DNA from: Dimorphilus gyrociliatus
Lineage: Eukaryota > Annelida > Polychaeta > Dinophilidae
Length of the DNA: 64,000 nt
Reading direction: 5' to 3'
Assembly: GCA_904063045.1 (NCBI GenBank)
Contig: CAJFCJ010000019.1
Coordinates: 3,540,684-3,604,683, forward strand
Every line of letters starts with the position of its first letter. The stretch's first letter is position 1. The position numbers and the translations under genes were made by a program. The notes below the pieces were generated by a model. That model was not told the DNA's origin. It searched no databases and saw nothing but the letters and a program-made list of their open reading frames with translations. Shown in pieces: positions 43,055 through 56,128 of the stretch.

Positions 43055-46000
43055 ATGAACAGATGCACAGACAATTTAATTATTAACCGAAATCCTAAAG
43101 AGGATTGGAGAATACTTCGTCAAATAGGAAATGGCACTTATGGACAAGTTTATCTGGTATGTTACGGAAGATGTAGCTAAACAATTTAACAATCAGTTTG
43201 TCAATATGTGTTATTTGCTAAACTCTCGTTGTAATTTATCAATTATAGAAAACAAACTGTTAGAATAGCCCGCAATTTAATCACATATGTCTGTTTATAA
43301 AATTTTTGAAGGCTGATTTACTATTATTCAGGCTCAATCCCTTCGTGATAGAAACGTTAAATGTGCTATGAAAGATATTCAAATCGATCCAAGTGAGTGA
43401 GACATAAAGTTGATTTAGCTGTTATATATAGGACGATAGTGGAATTAACTTTAAAGAATATATTAATATTTTTTAATCAGAGGACAAGATCGAGATCATA
43501 GAGCAGGAAATTCAAGTGTTAAGCGAATGTGATAACCAAAATATAGTAAAGTTTTATAAAAGTTATAGACGTAGAGATAGATTATACATTTGTATGGAGC
43601 TGTGCGATGGAGGTTGTATGCAGGACATCTGTGCAGGTTTGTAAAAGTTTTACTATGTAATACTTAAAAAATTGAGAGGATCGTTTTTCACTCATCAAGC
43701 TCTTGGATTTTTGAAAGAAAATGAGATAGCTATTGTCTCGAAAGAAATGCTAAATGGTTTGTCTTATCTGCATAAAAAAAAAATAGTGCACCGAGATATT
43801 AAGGTATTATTTTGTTATTTACTTTCTATAAATTGACGTCACTTTCTATAAATCAAATGACATAGGGGGCCAATGTGTTACTTACGGCTGAAGGAGTGAT
43901 AAAACTAAGTGAGTTCATTTTTATAACGTATTTGATATCAATAGAAAGTCAATGTAATGTTAAACAATACAGTTGATTTTGGTGTTGCATCAGTGCTAAG
44001 TGCTTCTAGATCAAAGTGTAATACCCTAATAGGAACTCCTTATTGGTAAATCTTTAAAAAATATACTTTAGCATTAATCCTCCAACGCTGAATTAATTAA
44101 AAAAATCATTCTTTATAGGATGGCTCCGGAAGTTTCCTCCAATACTCATAAAAATATTGGTTACAATGATAAATGCGATATTTGGGCTGTGGGAATAACA
44201 GCAATAGAATTTGCAGATGGAAGACCACCGCTATTCGATTTAGATCCTATGAAGTTTGATTATTTATTTTCTTTTTATTTCGTATTGCATTCTTATACGA
44301 TTCATTCTTTAAATTTAATAAAGAGCGCTCCAAATTATTGGTAAAAGGAACTATAAATGTCCTGGCTTGAGGAATAAAAATAATTGGTTTGTATATGAAA
44401 AGAGAAGATTTTGATTTTTATTACAGAAATTATTTACTCTAGGTCTCCGAAGTTTCAGAATTTCTTAAAATTGTCTCTAATACGAAATCCTGATAAGAGA
44501 CCATCGGCAGATGAATTATTACAAGATCCATTCGTAGCTAATCCTATTCTAACACGACAAATTACCCGACTAATGATGGCTAGGTATAGACGACAGGACT
44601 CTGATAATGAAGACGTTTGTATTTCTTCTTTTGTTCTTCTGATTTCTAATTACTCGTATTTCTTACATATAGTTTGGAAACGATGATTTACTCATGCACG
44701 ACCCATTAGAAAATTGTACCCGTGAAAAAAGTAAGTTTAACATACAGTATAAAGAATGTAAACCAAAAGTAACAATATCTTTTTTTTCTCCTTAACTCTT
44801 ACTTAGATAATCACATTTATAACAACAGCGTTCAAGTATGATTTTAATAAATTTATGTTGTACTTTAATTATATTACTAAACCTTAATAGAATTCAAGTT
44901 CTGCGCTGGGAGATGAAGCGTCAAACGCACCTCAACCGAGGTAAATTAAATAACTCCTATTCTAATTTTTTTAATCTTTAAAATCTCCTTTTTTTTTATA
45001 AATTAATTTTTCTTTTTTGTAGTTTGATGGATAGTATCGTTGAAGCATTACCACAGTTGGAAGAAAGGTATAAAAATAAATATATCTCAAATATTATTTT
45101 ATATAAGTTCAAAGAAAAAAGTGATAATTGATTCTCTCTGTACTTTCTCTACCAATTATTTCTTCTATAGTAACATATTCATTCACTATCTTTTAAAACA
45201 AACCATATTTCATCTTGTACACACCCTAAATTAGAACGAATAAGTATCGATTCGAAATAATTAAGTGCACTATATTAATTTAATAAAAACAAATTGGATA
45301 AAAATATGTATTTTATTATAATTAATCAAGAATTAATAATTATATGCTAAGTTTTTTATTTATATTATATGATTGACATAAAAATTTCTAGGCAACGAAA
45401 TCATCATAAGGAATTCAAACTTGAAATGTACGACAAGTCTCCAAGGTATTGTTTTGTTTTTACAAAACAAACAGATTTATTAACAGTCAAAAAAAAAAAA
45501 ACAATATATATCATAGATAATTTCTTTCCTTTACGCTTAATTTAATTTCTTATTTTGTAATTTTTTTGATTTACTTTGAAATTTGCAATATTACCTCTTT
45601 TTCTTTTGCAACTTTACTTTACTAATATAGTCTTTTGTTTTGTAAGAAAGTAAGAAAAAAAGAACGAATGAATAAATGAGTGAAAGGAAGAATACCAACA
45701 ACAAAAAAAACACTTTAAAATTAATTAAAGAATATTTCATTTAAACGTTTGAAACTCTTAGAAATAGCTATTATCATCAATATCACAGTCGCTTTTCTTT
45801 TTTCTGAAATCATTTGTAGAATTGAATTTCCACTTCACAACAGGCATAATATTTACGATGAGGATTTTCCAACCGATTATTCAAAATTGTAAGAATATTA
45901 GCATGTCAACTGATGTTTTTTTTTTTCAACCTCCCTAACCTTCCTTAATGTTTCACTCTCCTAATTAAACTAGTTTGTCTAGCTTTGTTTCTATTATGCT

Positions 46001-48323
46001 TAGTGTGAAACTAATGAGATAAAAGGTTATTTTTAGGGTAAAGAAGTTAGATGGGATATTTCGTAATTCAGTATATATGTGTATCCTTGTGTAGAGTCTG
46101 TTTTTATATAGATATAAAGTTTAACAATTTATATATTTTTTATAATCAATTGATAAAATCCTATTTGTGTTTATCCTCTAGTTTTATTTATGTAATTTAT
46201 ATTTCAAAGGCAAACGGTAGATGTTCGTGCATCCCAAGATGAGAATGCTGGTAACGAAAGAGGCTATTCAGGGGTAAATAATTTTTAAATAACAGTTAAT
46301 TAATTTACTAATTAAACTTTCTTGTAGGAGTATGAGAATACTCGAGTTTTACCTCATTATGAGAATCATCAAAGTTAGTTTTAAATTTATAAAAATGAAT
46401 TAATTTCTAATATATTTTTATGTACAATTCAGTACAAGAAGTAGATAATTCAATTGTACATAGGGCCAGTCGACCAATAAGACCTCCAAAACCACCTAAA
46501 AGACGAGGCTCGGTAGTAATATTATTAATATATATTTACACATGTGTATATTGCATTTGTAATATAATACTGATATTTTTTTAGTCTCGACGGGTTATCC
46601 TACCAAATGGTGTACCTCCTACCCCACATGCCAGGGTATTTATTAATAAATCTAATAGTATATAATAGTAATATAGTAATATTTCGATAATTATTTAGAT
46701 GGGAGCTGGTTTATATATGATATTTTACGATTGTCCATTAAAAATAAATATGGCTGTTTGTTGGGTTCATCCCAAAACAAAAGGTATAAATATTTAAATA
46801 TATACATGCACTACAATTTTATTTTACTATTTCATTTCATTATCATTTTTATTCAATAGATCAGCATATATTATTCGGCAGCGAAACTGGGATATATACT
46901 TTCAATTTAGCGGAAATGCATAAAGTTGAGTTTAATTTAGTTCATCCACGACGTTGTACGTGGTTGAAAGTAATTGGGGACTATTTAGTGTCAATATCGG
47001 GTCGATCTCAATGCATTTGGAGACACGATTTGTTAGCTTGCCATTCGAATGAAAATAAGAAATCAGGATCATTCTCTGTTGAGAAATTACCAGATTTATT
47101 AAAACCAAAACGTTTCTCATCAAAACATAAAGAAACAAAGGATTGCCATCAAGCGTGCGTTAGTAAAAGCTTAAAGAATGATCATATATACTTGTGCGCA
47201 GCTGTAAGACGTTGCGTAATGTAAGTTCTATACTTTATATATACAGTACAGCATACAGTATACATTATTATTGGTTATTAATTGTTTTTCAACAGACTTA
47301 TGCAATGGTTTGACGGCGAAGGAATGAATAAATTCGTTAATATGAAAGTTTGTATTTTCTTCTAATCTAGCGAATATAGAGATTTTATTATTCAATTTCT
47401 CGTCTTATATTATCTTAATTAATTAGAAATTTGATATACAATTGCCTTGGAATCTTTCTGTTTTTGAATTAATCAATGATCCCGATTCTTCGAAAGATTA
47501 TCCTTTATTATGCTTTGGAATATCTAAAAGGTAAAGATTCCCTTATGATAAGATAAACTGTATGCTGTATAAAATATATGCTGTTTATTTATTTAGAGAG
47601 AATAATCGTCTTCAATTAAGAACTTTAGACTGGAATTCTGCTTCTAATTGGTTGCCAGAAGTTGGATCAGAAAATGATTTAACCGTAGTTCGACTGATTC
47701 AATTGGATTTATATAATATACTTGTGGCTTTTGACCGTATGTGTAATAGGAATATGTCTTTTTTTTTGATAACTCTAATGTCGAATTATTATTACTATTA
47801 TTATAGATTTTGTTCATATTGTCGATCTGAATGGTCATACATCAAAAAGATATCACGTGTCTTGTGTGACATTCGACTTTCCTATTTCTTCCCTGCGTAA
47901 GTAGAATAACTAGTAAAATAGACATTTAACAGCTTATTAACTGTTCTTATTCTTTAGTTTATTTGAAAGATGAGTCGGTACTTGCGTTTCATGATCATGG
48001 CATTCAGGGAAGAAAACTATCTACTAATGAGGTACACCTATTCTATTAATAGCTTATCAATATCTGTTTTGACCTTTATGCTTTTTTACTTTTGAAGAAA
48101 ACTCAAGATGTTATTGATGGCAATAAAATATTACGATTTCTTGGACACGACAAGTTGGTCATCTTTTAAAATTGATTTTAATAAAAGCTGTCGTCTCTTA
48201 AATATTTTTTTTTTATTTTATAGATTAGTTGTACTAGAAGGAAGACCGACAAATGAACCGGAAGCAAACTCCTCGTTGTACATATTGACTGGGCACGAGA
48301 ATATGAGTGAAAGTAGAAGTTGA
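43055..48323 (+). CDS. MAP4K3: germinal-centre-kinase-like MAP4K (MAP4K3/MAP4K5 type) with CNH domain
   Basis: STE20-family kinase acting upstream of JNK and in amino-acid/TORC1 signalling (MAP4K3; fly happyhour). ATG 43055 begins [18 protein letters not shown]; Gly-rich loop [14 protein letters not shown] lysine [43 protein letters not shown]; the kinase domain ends near 44580 ([16 protein letters not shown]). A linker of many tiny exons (44600-46650) includes proline-rich [13 protein letters not shown], a likely SH3 ligand. The CNH (citron homology) domain starts about 46690 ([49 protein letters not shown]) and ends [22 protein letters not shown], the family C-terminus, plus MSESRS. Stop at 48321. 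About 15 exons. Confidence 0.92.
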
Positions 48324-48385
48324 ACAGGAAAGAAGTATAAAATAAGAAGAACTCTCACTTAAAAAATTTCTCAGTAATCTCTATT

Positions 48386-48418
<33 letters not shown>

Positions 48419-49351
48419 TTCTCTGCCTCTCATTTTCTCTCTCTCATCGAAATAAATCTCCCTTTTTCTCATCAATCCCGCAAAGGAACCAATTGAAGAG
48501 AAAAGCAAAACAAACCTAGTCTGCACAGCAACCTTGTCCTCTTAAGGAAATAAGTTTATTTTTAATTTTGCAAAAGATAGCAACAAAAATAACATAAAAG
48601 TTAAAAAAAAAGAGGAAAAAAAATACAAACCGTCAAAAAGGAAGAAAACTTTTTAAATTGAAAATGACATAAAGATTTTCTATTTCCTTATTCATGTATT
48701 ATTATCTTTTAAAATATCTCATGTTTTTTATTCAATATATACTAAGGTATGTTATTATCCTATTATTAAAATAAGAAGAAAACAGACAGAAGTATGTATG
48801 TACGTGTGGTTGTGTGTATGTATATATGTATGTATGTATACTGTATATATGTGAATAAATTTTATGGATACGTATATGCATTACTAAAGATTTTGTGACT
48901 GCATATTGTATTATGGGAAATATAGAATATTAATTTTATATAGTTTGTAATACATTACAAGTACATACTGTATTATAGAGTAAATTCATACGGAATTTTT
49001 TCCCATTTATCTATAGTTATCTTACTTTCTTTTTGCATATTATCTAATATTTACAAAACAGAAATTATAGACTTACTTACGTTGTCAAGTGTTCAAATAA
49101 ACACTAATATAAGTCCCTAAAGCAATTGTTTGTAACTTATTGGCTTATAATCATTGAATGATTACATAGAAAGAGGTCTTTGTTAGGAAGATTTGATAAC
49201 GTCATTCAATCGTTCTTTATCTACGTAATTACCGTATGTAGAAGGTACGTTTTTAATTAGGAGTAACAAGGATTTTACTAATACTCTCAGGCCAAAAAAA
49301 TTAAATAAAAGGCTTGTGAAACGTATTCAAAAGCTTATTTTCAAAAAAAAA
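48324..49351. other. intergenic interval with CT array and TACTGTATA words
   Basis: MAP4K 3'UTR and the 5' side of the aminotransferase-like gene. Contains the CT array 48387-48450, a TGTA-rich block (48791-48851) with TATACTGTATATA, and another copy near 48964. No coding exon seen. Confidence 0.5.
48387..48450. repeat. (CT)n microsatellite in the MAP4K 3'UTR region
   Basis: About 14 CT units followed by CTTT/CTGC interruptions, starting 64 bp after the stop codon. Confidence 0.93.
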
Positions 49352-50994
49352 ATGTCATCACCGCCCGCTTTTGGTAAAGAATTAAGGGAGCAAGAATTTT
49401 ATCTTACTTCCGACTATGCCCTACTCAACAATGGATCGTATGGAGCAGCCCCAAAGCGAGTAATCGCTGTCAAACACCAGTTAGCAGTTTCTACAATAAT
49501 TAGTTTGCAATTATAGAATATTCAAAATTTAAATAATTTAATTAGACATGAAGAGGATATGGAAAAAAATCCAGATAACTGGTACGCAAGAATACGACCA
49601 GATTTAGAAGCTGAAGGTTTGAGAAAGTTAAGTGAATTCGTTGGCGCTAAAGTTGAAAATTTAGCATTCGTTGAAAATGCAACAAGAGGTATGAAAAATT
49701 ATTTGTAACACATTTACTATTAACGTAAACTTAACAATAGGCTGTAACGATGCTTTAAAATGTCTAAATCTCCAAGCTGGTGACGGTATACTTATAAATA
49801 ACTTTACATATCTGGCAATACAGAACGCTGTCGAATATATTAAAGATTTCAACGGTATATCATCAATCGCCACCAGATTTGATGTATTTGAACTTTTCAT
49901 CACGCTTTTCCAGGTGTAACCGTTTTTAAGATTGAGTTAAAATTTCCTTTGAATAGTTTTGAAGATTTAGTAAGGACATTCACAGAGTTTTTGGATGCCC
50001 ACACCAGCATAAAGGTTGTTGTTTTAGGTAATACTTTTACTTTTTTTTATAGGGAAATTCCTTTGATATATTTACGATATTTTTGATTATTTAAGATCAT
50101 ATTTCTTCTATGCCTTCCCTTCTATTTCCTGTGAAACAACTTGCTGAAGTATTTCGTGCAAGAGGCATAAAGACTATCGTTGATGGGGCTCATGTTCCTA
50201 ATCAAATAGATGTTAATATTGAAGATTTAAAAGTTGACTTTTACATAGCTAATCTTCATAAATGGACATTCGCAAGTCGTGGTTGTGCTTTTATTTATGC
50301 TGCAGAGGAAATGCACAACACCGCTAAACCTGTAGTAACCGCCCTTTACAATTTTGGTTTCCCAGGCGATTTTACATGGCAAGGAGCAAGAGATCATTGC
50401 ACTTATTCATCAGTTTCTGAAGCTTTCAATTTCATAGAATGGTTGGGTGGAAGGGTAAATAAACGAAAATATTTTCCCAGGTGTTAGGGGCGGAAATAAG
50501 CTTATTTATTTATTTATTTCTATTCCTCATAGACAAGAATTGAAGAATATACTAAAGATTTGGGAGATTGGACTGCAAATGAATTAACAAGTACATGGCA
50601 AACTGATATGTTACCAATTGGTAATGAATTAGTGCCTAACTGCTTGAGAACTATTAGAATACCAGACACGAAGGCTTTTCCAAAGACTCCAGAAGGAACA
50701 AGCTTATTGGTAACTGCACTGAGGGAGCTATATAAGATAAGAGCAAACATAGGATACTTTAGATCTTTGGTAAATGGTATATTTTCGAATAGCAAGTTTA
50801 TTTAAAATCATTTACGCTTTCAGAACAACATGTACGTTCGTGTAAGCTGTGCCGCTTACGTGGATAGAGAAGATATTGCAAAATTTAGAGATGCAATGAT
50901 GGAACTAAAAGATTTAGAACCAGAAGATCAAAAAATCATTGACATGAAAAACATCAAGGAGGACCGAAGTTTAGATGATTTTCTTTACGATTAA
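49352..50994 (+). CDS. PLP-dependent class V aminotransferase-fold enzyme (isopenicillin-N-epimerase / cysteine-desulfurase-like)
   Basis: Fold-type I PLP enzyme. ATG 49352 gives MSSPPAFGKELREQEFYLTS, DYALLNNGSYGAAPKRV (the family's N-terminal NNGSYG block). Later exons: NWYARIRPDLEAEGLRKLSE, AFVENATRG, LNLQAGDGILINNFTY, HISSMPSLLFPVKQLAEVFR, VDGAHVPNQIDVN (cofactor aspartate in DGAH), DFYIANLHKWTFASRGCAF (Schiff-base lysine in HKW), YNFGFPGDFTWQGARDHCTY, and the C-terminal RVSCAAYVDREDIAKFRDAM. About 450 residues, no targeting signal seen. Resembles the epimerase-like class V subfamily widespread in invertebrates; reaction unassigned. The in-frame codons upstream of 49352 contain no ATG. Confidence 0.88.
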
Positions 50995-51091
50995 TAAAGA
51001 AGAGAATTTCTAGAAAGATCATCTAAAGATTAATTAATTACCATAGTAATAATGATTCATTAATTGTCCTCTTTTTGTTAACAGTCCTTAA

Positions 51092-53626
51092 TTATAATTT
51101 CGATTTGATTTGAAGTGGTTTAATATATTTCTGGAAAGCAGGTTGAACCTAAGGTAGATAATAGAGATGTATTAGCTTCCTTTTAAAATTTGTTTATTAG
51201 TTTACTTACCTGAAGTTTATTTAATGGAGATATTTGAGCTTCGTTGTATAATCTATCATAAGCCCAGCCATCATAACAACCGATTGCCGACTTTAATTGT
51301 TCATCTTCCATATCAAATGCATCTACCAATGGAATGACATCTTTTCTAAGTGATGTTAAGTATTCACAGTGCCGTTCTCTGATAACGTCCAAATTCTTAA
51401 TCGTAACTGCTCCGCTCTAGAAAAGATGAAAAAAGCGAGATAGATAGAGAAACATTAAATACAATTTGCGTTAAATAATTACTTCTACATAATCTATAGC
51501 TCCCTCTAGTATTCTCTGATAGAAGTAGACTTTTAGTAATTTCTCCAGCATCGGTACCAAATCGGGATAAATAGTAGAGGATTTTTGAAATGCTCTCATA
51601 AACATATCGGCTCCGATACATTCAACATGTGCTTTTGCGGCATTCACTAGCTCTTGCGAGCATTTATTCCAAGCAATTCCTTGATTTTCGCCCGACATTA
51701 GAAGGTTTTGAAATTTTTCGGCAACCCGTTTGGCTTGACTAAATTAAACAACACACTTAAAATATAAACAATCAGTTTTACTCTCATAACTTACAAGGAA
51801 GATCTTATTTGTAAAATTTTACATAATCCTGTTAAAGTCTCTATCGAAATTGGTCCATTTGTAGGTTCGCTAACGTATTGAAGTGAGGGAGGAAGACCTT
51901 CCCCTTTAAGAGCGAATGAGGATACTTTCTTCAAAATATATCTATAAGTTTAATAGAAAAAGTTATGAATTAAACTTTAAAAGAATGATTTACAATGCTA
52001 TTTACCTAGCAACCTGAAGGTACAATATAGTATTTTCTCCTTCGACTGTTACTACAGGCAAATGGTCGACATACAAGTTAGAAAGGCCCGATGATGCTAG
52101 GTATCCGTGACCGCCACAAGCTCGTCTAGAAACTTCAATACCATCCGAAGAAATTTCGGAACAGAAAGCCTTCAGTCCACATGTAATTGTATGTAATTCG
52201 AGTAAATTTGTCCAATTGTCGACAGATATCTCTTGGAAGACTTTGTGATAATAGTCAGCAGTTGACATTGATATTAAAGTCAGGGCATAAGCATTTACTA
52301 TATTGCCAGTTATCTTATACTGTTGAGTAACGTAATCCATCACTTTAACCTCTTCTCCCCTATAATATAAGGAAAACAGTTGAATGAAGACTAAATAGTT
52401 TAATGGAAAAGTTAAAGAATTATACTTTGAATCTAAGTGACCTTGTCTTCGGACGCAAGAATATCGTCCAGATATTGTTGCTGCGGCCTTTTTGTTTAAA
52501 ATATTCATTTAGCAAATTAGTCTTAAGCTGTACAAATAAAATAGATCACCTGAAGACCGAGGGCTGAAATTCTCACAAAACCTGACCTTAATAAGGTCAT
52601 AGCTCCGTAATTAGCTTTAGGATCTCCGTGTTGAATATATCTACCGTTTCTATCCACTTCTGAATATTTCATAAGCATATTTGTTCGAGGTATTCGGACA
52701 TTTTTCAGAATTAGATATCCATTATCAGAGCCAAGAAGACCCATTTTAGGTCCAATATCTCCAACTTGAACTCCGAGAAGAGGCTCATGGGTTTCCATAT
52801 CACGAATCGGAACCAGGAAAGCTTCAAGGCCCTTGTACTGATTGTCTACATACAAACTGGCAAGAACGATAGCGCAGTTCATAGTTTTTCCCACTGTTAA
52901 ATTATATAACATTTTATCAAGATAGAATATAAAGGAAAAGTTGATCTCTTACATCCTCCTGGCCACCATTTTATTCCATCTGGAAAAGGATTATTTAAAA
53001 CAAATTGATTATTTTCCTGGTCAAAATCAGCTCTTGTCTTCAAGTCTCTTATGTTAGTACCATGTCCCAATTCAGTTTGGGCATAAGTTCCCAATAATTT
53101 ATAAGATTTTGCCAGAGGCAACCATTTCTGTTTTTGCTCATCAGTACACAACCTCTCAAGAGTTGGTATGAACATCATAATCTGCAACGATAGCGGTAAT
53201 CCAGTTGTTAAAAGTCTAAAAATTTAAAATTTTATATGGTTAATTAATGCAATACACACATTTCTAAATATTCATACTCATGTGCTATTGTTAAATCATC
53301 AATATTCCAATTATATTTTGCAACCAATTCAAAAAGGATAACATTCTTCTTTACGGATAAATCATAAATCTCTTCAGCTGATTTTCCATTACTAGTAATA
53401 CCAAATATCTTTTCACCTAAAAGTTGCTTTTCTATTAAATAACAAAAAGAATTTAATTAAAAAATAGTTAAAAGTATATAGTTAAATTTTCATAAAACTT
53501 ACTTATTTGCTTTACGCGTTTTAATTGTTGAACCCCTCCGTGGAGAAATTCTGTCATCTTTGAAACGTTAAAAGAAGCATTACGCCTCTCTACTTCTAGA
53601 TCAGGATTAATAGTTGGTTTTGTCAT
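51092..53626 (-). CDS. ACOX1: peroxisomal acyl-CoA oxidase
   Basis: Flavoenzyme for the first, hydrogen-peroxide-producing step of peroxisomal beta-oxidation. ATG 53626 gives MTKPTINPDLEVERRNASFN. About nine exons: ELLTTGLPLSLQIMMFIPT, GTYAQTELGHGTNIRDLKT (FAD/substrate loop), DGIKWWPGG, LLGVQVGDIGPKMGLLGSDN, VRIPRTNMLMKYSEVD, EVSRRACGGHGYLASSGL, and VVTVEGENTILYLQVA, which holds the catalytic glutamate of the family (E in FEGENT). The final exon (about 51141-51092) reads VQPAFQKYIKPLQ and ends SKL-stop, a canonical type-1 peroxisomal targeting signal. Convergent with the aminotransferase-like gene, 98 bp apart. Confidence 0.94.
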
Positions 53627-54520
53627 AGTGTATGGTAATTCTTCTTAATAGTTGAGACAAGCTTAAATTTTTAATTCAACAATTTTCCTACGAACTTTGC
53701 TCAGTTAACAGAGTCACCATTCGGCAACCTTAAGACCTTCACATTGAATAGAACGCGCTAAACGGAGACTGGTTGGTATTACAGTCTGAATATGAACACA
53801 TTAAATATGAGGAAAATATTAATAACCAGTCTAAAAGGAACTTAAAATTTATGTTTCTAACCTAACTCTTGGCTCTAGCTATCTTTCTAATCCGACTTGA
53901 ATGAACAACAGTTAACGCCAATACTGAAATTAGTTTGTATAAAATAAATAAATCATATAAAATCGGCTTAATGTAGGAAATATTTAGAGTGGGGAACTAG
54001 AATGCCTAGGTTGATATTTAAATATTCAAAGTTAATATACGATTACAAACAAAAACGTTAAAAATCTTATATTTTAATTATAAAGAAGGGAGGTTTGTCC
54101 ATATCAAGTGATTTTTTTTCGAAAGAAATCATATTTTTCACTAAAAAATTAAAATGTAAAACTTGTATTTATACTTTTTATTAAATAATTATTGTAGCAT
54201 TCCTTTATTTCAATTAGTACTTTACATCCAAAGCGGCAATATGAGTAATTACTTCATTATTTCTTTGTTTCAATAGCACATTGTTATTTAGCAATTGTAT
54301 CACCAAAATATGTCGTAAAAGTAGTGACTGTATCAATTACTTGTTTTCATTATTACACTATATATATATGTATATATCCAAAAATTTACAGTAAATAGTG
54401 ACAGTGTGCCATTTATTTTTTAGTTTTTTCAATATAACACTTTATATCCCAACATATCATATGAGATAATTACTGCATCGTTCGTTTTTTCCTGGCTATA
54501 AAAATATATGCAAACAATCT
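53627..54520. other. intergenic interval, nothing recognised
   Basis: AT-rich gap between the ACOX start and the 3' end of PSMD8 on the same strand; likely promoter plus 3'UTR. A short TA run lies at 54359-54376. Confidence 0.45.
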
Positions 54521-55789
54521 TTAAACAATAATTTCCAATTCTCTAGCGTAGGCAATAGCTTTTTCAGCCATTTCGGTTGAAGCGATAACGTCGTCCATCT
54601 AGAATTTATATTAGTAAATAATTGAAAATGTTTGAACGCCTAGTGTATATAATCACCTTCTTTTCCTCTTTCTTAAAAACAAAGCATTTGCCCTCTCTAA
54701 TCCATTGCTTTTTCTCAGCATAGTTGGTCATAGGCTTTTCACTTTCAAAGAAGAGCATACGAGCTGCTTCGCTAAAGTCAATTTTATTATAGGCCTTTTC
54801 CAAACAAGAAGCTATCTCATCTCGAATTGTGTTAAGCAAGATGTTCATGAAAAAGATGTAGCTTTCTGCTGGAACGTTGCCTTTAGCCAGAAAGACCTGT
54901 ATAGAGAAGAATTTTGTGTTAGTATGAACGTTAAAGAGAAATCTAGTATAATCAACCTTATTGTAAGCTCCCTCCATTAAATATTGTTCTATCGATACTG
55001 GATGCCGAATGTAAATGTTTGTATATAATAATTTGATTGGTAATAATTCCATTTCGGTATGAAAGTCTGCCAACTTATTTTGAGCTAACAATCGCAACAG
55101 ATTCAAGCCCAATAGTTCGTGCATAAAGGAAGATTCTTGAAGGTTGTCCCTTAAAATCGGATTGGATAATGAGATAAGCACGTGTTCAAGCGAAAAGAAA
55201 GAAGACTACTTACTTGTAGTCGAAATAATATGTTTTCAGTTGGGACATGTATCTTTCAAAAGCTTCAACATCTTTACAAGCAATTGCATATTGAGCTCCA
55301 ATTTCCAAAAAATTTCCTGAAGTAAAAATGAAAATCTTTAAATTGTTAAAGTAAAAATTTACAAAAAATTGTATGATTTTTTAAAAGAAAAACATTCTTT
55401 TTATCTAAATAATATTTGACATGAGTTGCTAATTTTTTAATACAAAGAAATATCTAAAATCAATCTATGTGAAATACAAATTAAACTTGCTTGCTAATGT
55501 TAATTCTTTTATCGAGACTTCTTCTGATGTAGGTAAGAAGGATAAAGTTGTCAAAGCAATCTGGAATAAATATTAATGTTTAGCGGTTTAGTATATTGAG
55601 CGATGAATAGGCAGTTTTATGAATGAGGTGAACATTATCATATGAAGAGATTATTTGAACGCTAAAAATTTTATCTACCTTCAACTTTGATATTAAACTA
55701 CCACATTTTTCAAGATTTGGAGGCTTTTTATTCCATTCTTGGGATAGAGTATGGTATAAATTTAGAGCTTCTTTAAGTTCAGCATCCAT
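54521..55789 (-). CDS. PSMD8: 26S proteasome non-ATPase regulatory subunit 8 (Rpn12)
   Basis: Lid subunit of the 19S proteasome cap. ATG 55789 starts [19 protein letters not shown], then [19 protein letters not shown] as in the family. Later exons encode [134 protein letters not shown], and the last short exon [25 protein letters not shown]-stop (54599-54521). The CSN8/PSMD8/eIF3K-type helical domain is complete; about 265 residues. Confidence 0.95.
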
Positions 55790-56128
55790 TTTAAACTTAC
55801 CAGTTTATATTGAAATTTCTCTTAAGTGCTGCCACCAACCGTCATTTCGTTCAAAAAAGAAATGTCATAATAACTTTTAATAAAGGTCAAAATAGATATT
55901 AAAATATCTAAATAATCTATTATTTGAAAAATGTAATAAAACTATATAATAATAACAAAACTTTTATTTCTATTATTTACTATTTACGTAATAAACTCAA
56001 AAAATTCAATAAAATGTCAGTTAATAAATAGTGTAATAGATTTACTTATGAATCTTACATCATAATAAACATATCCCCAAGTAATTCTTTGAGCATAGCA
56101 TGAAGAGTTTAAAAACTTTGAATAATCA

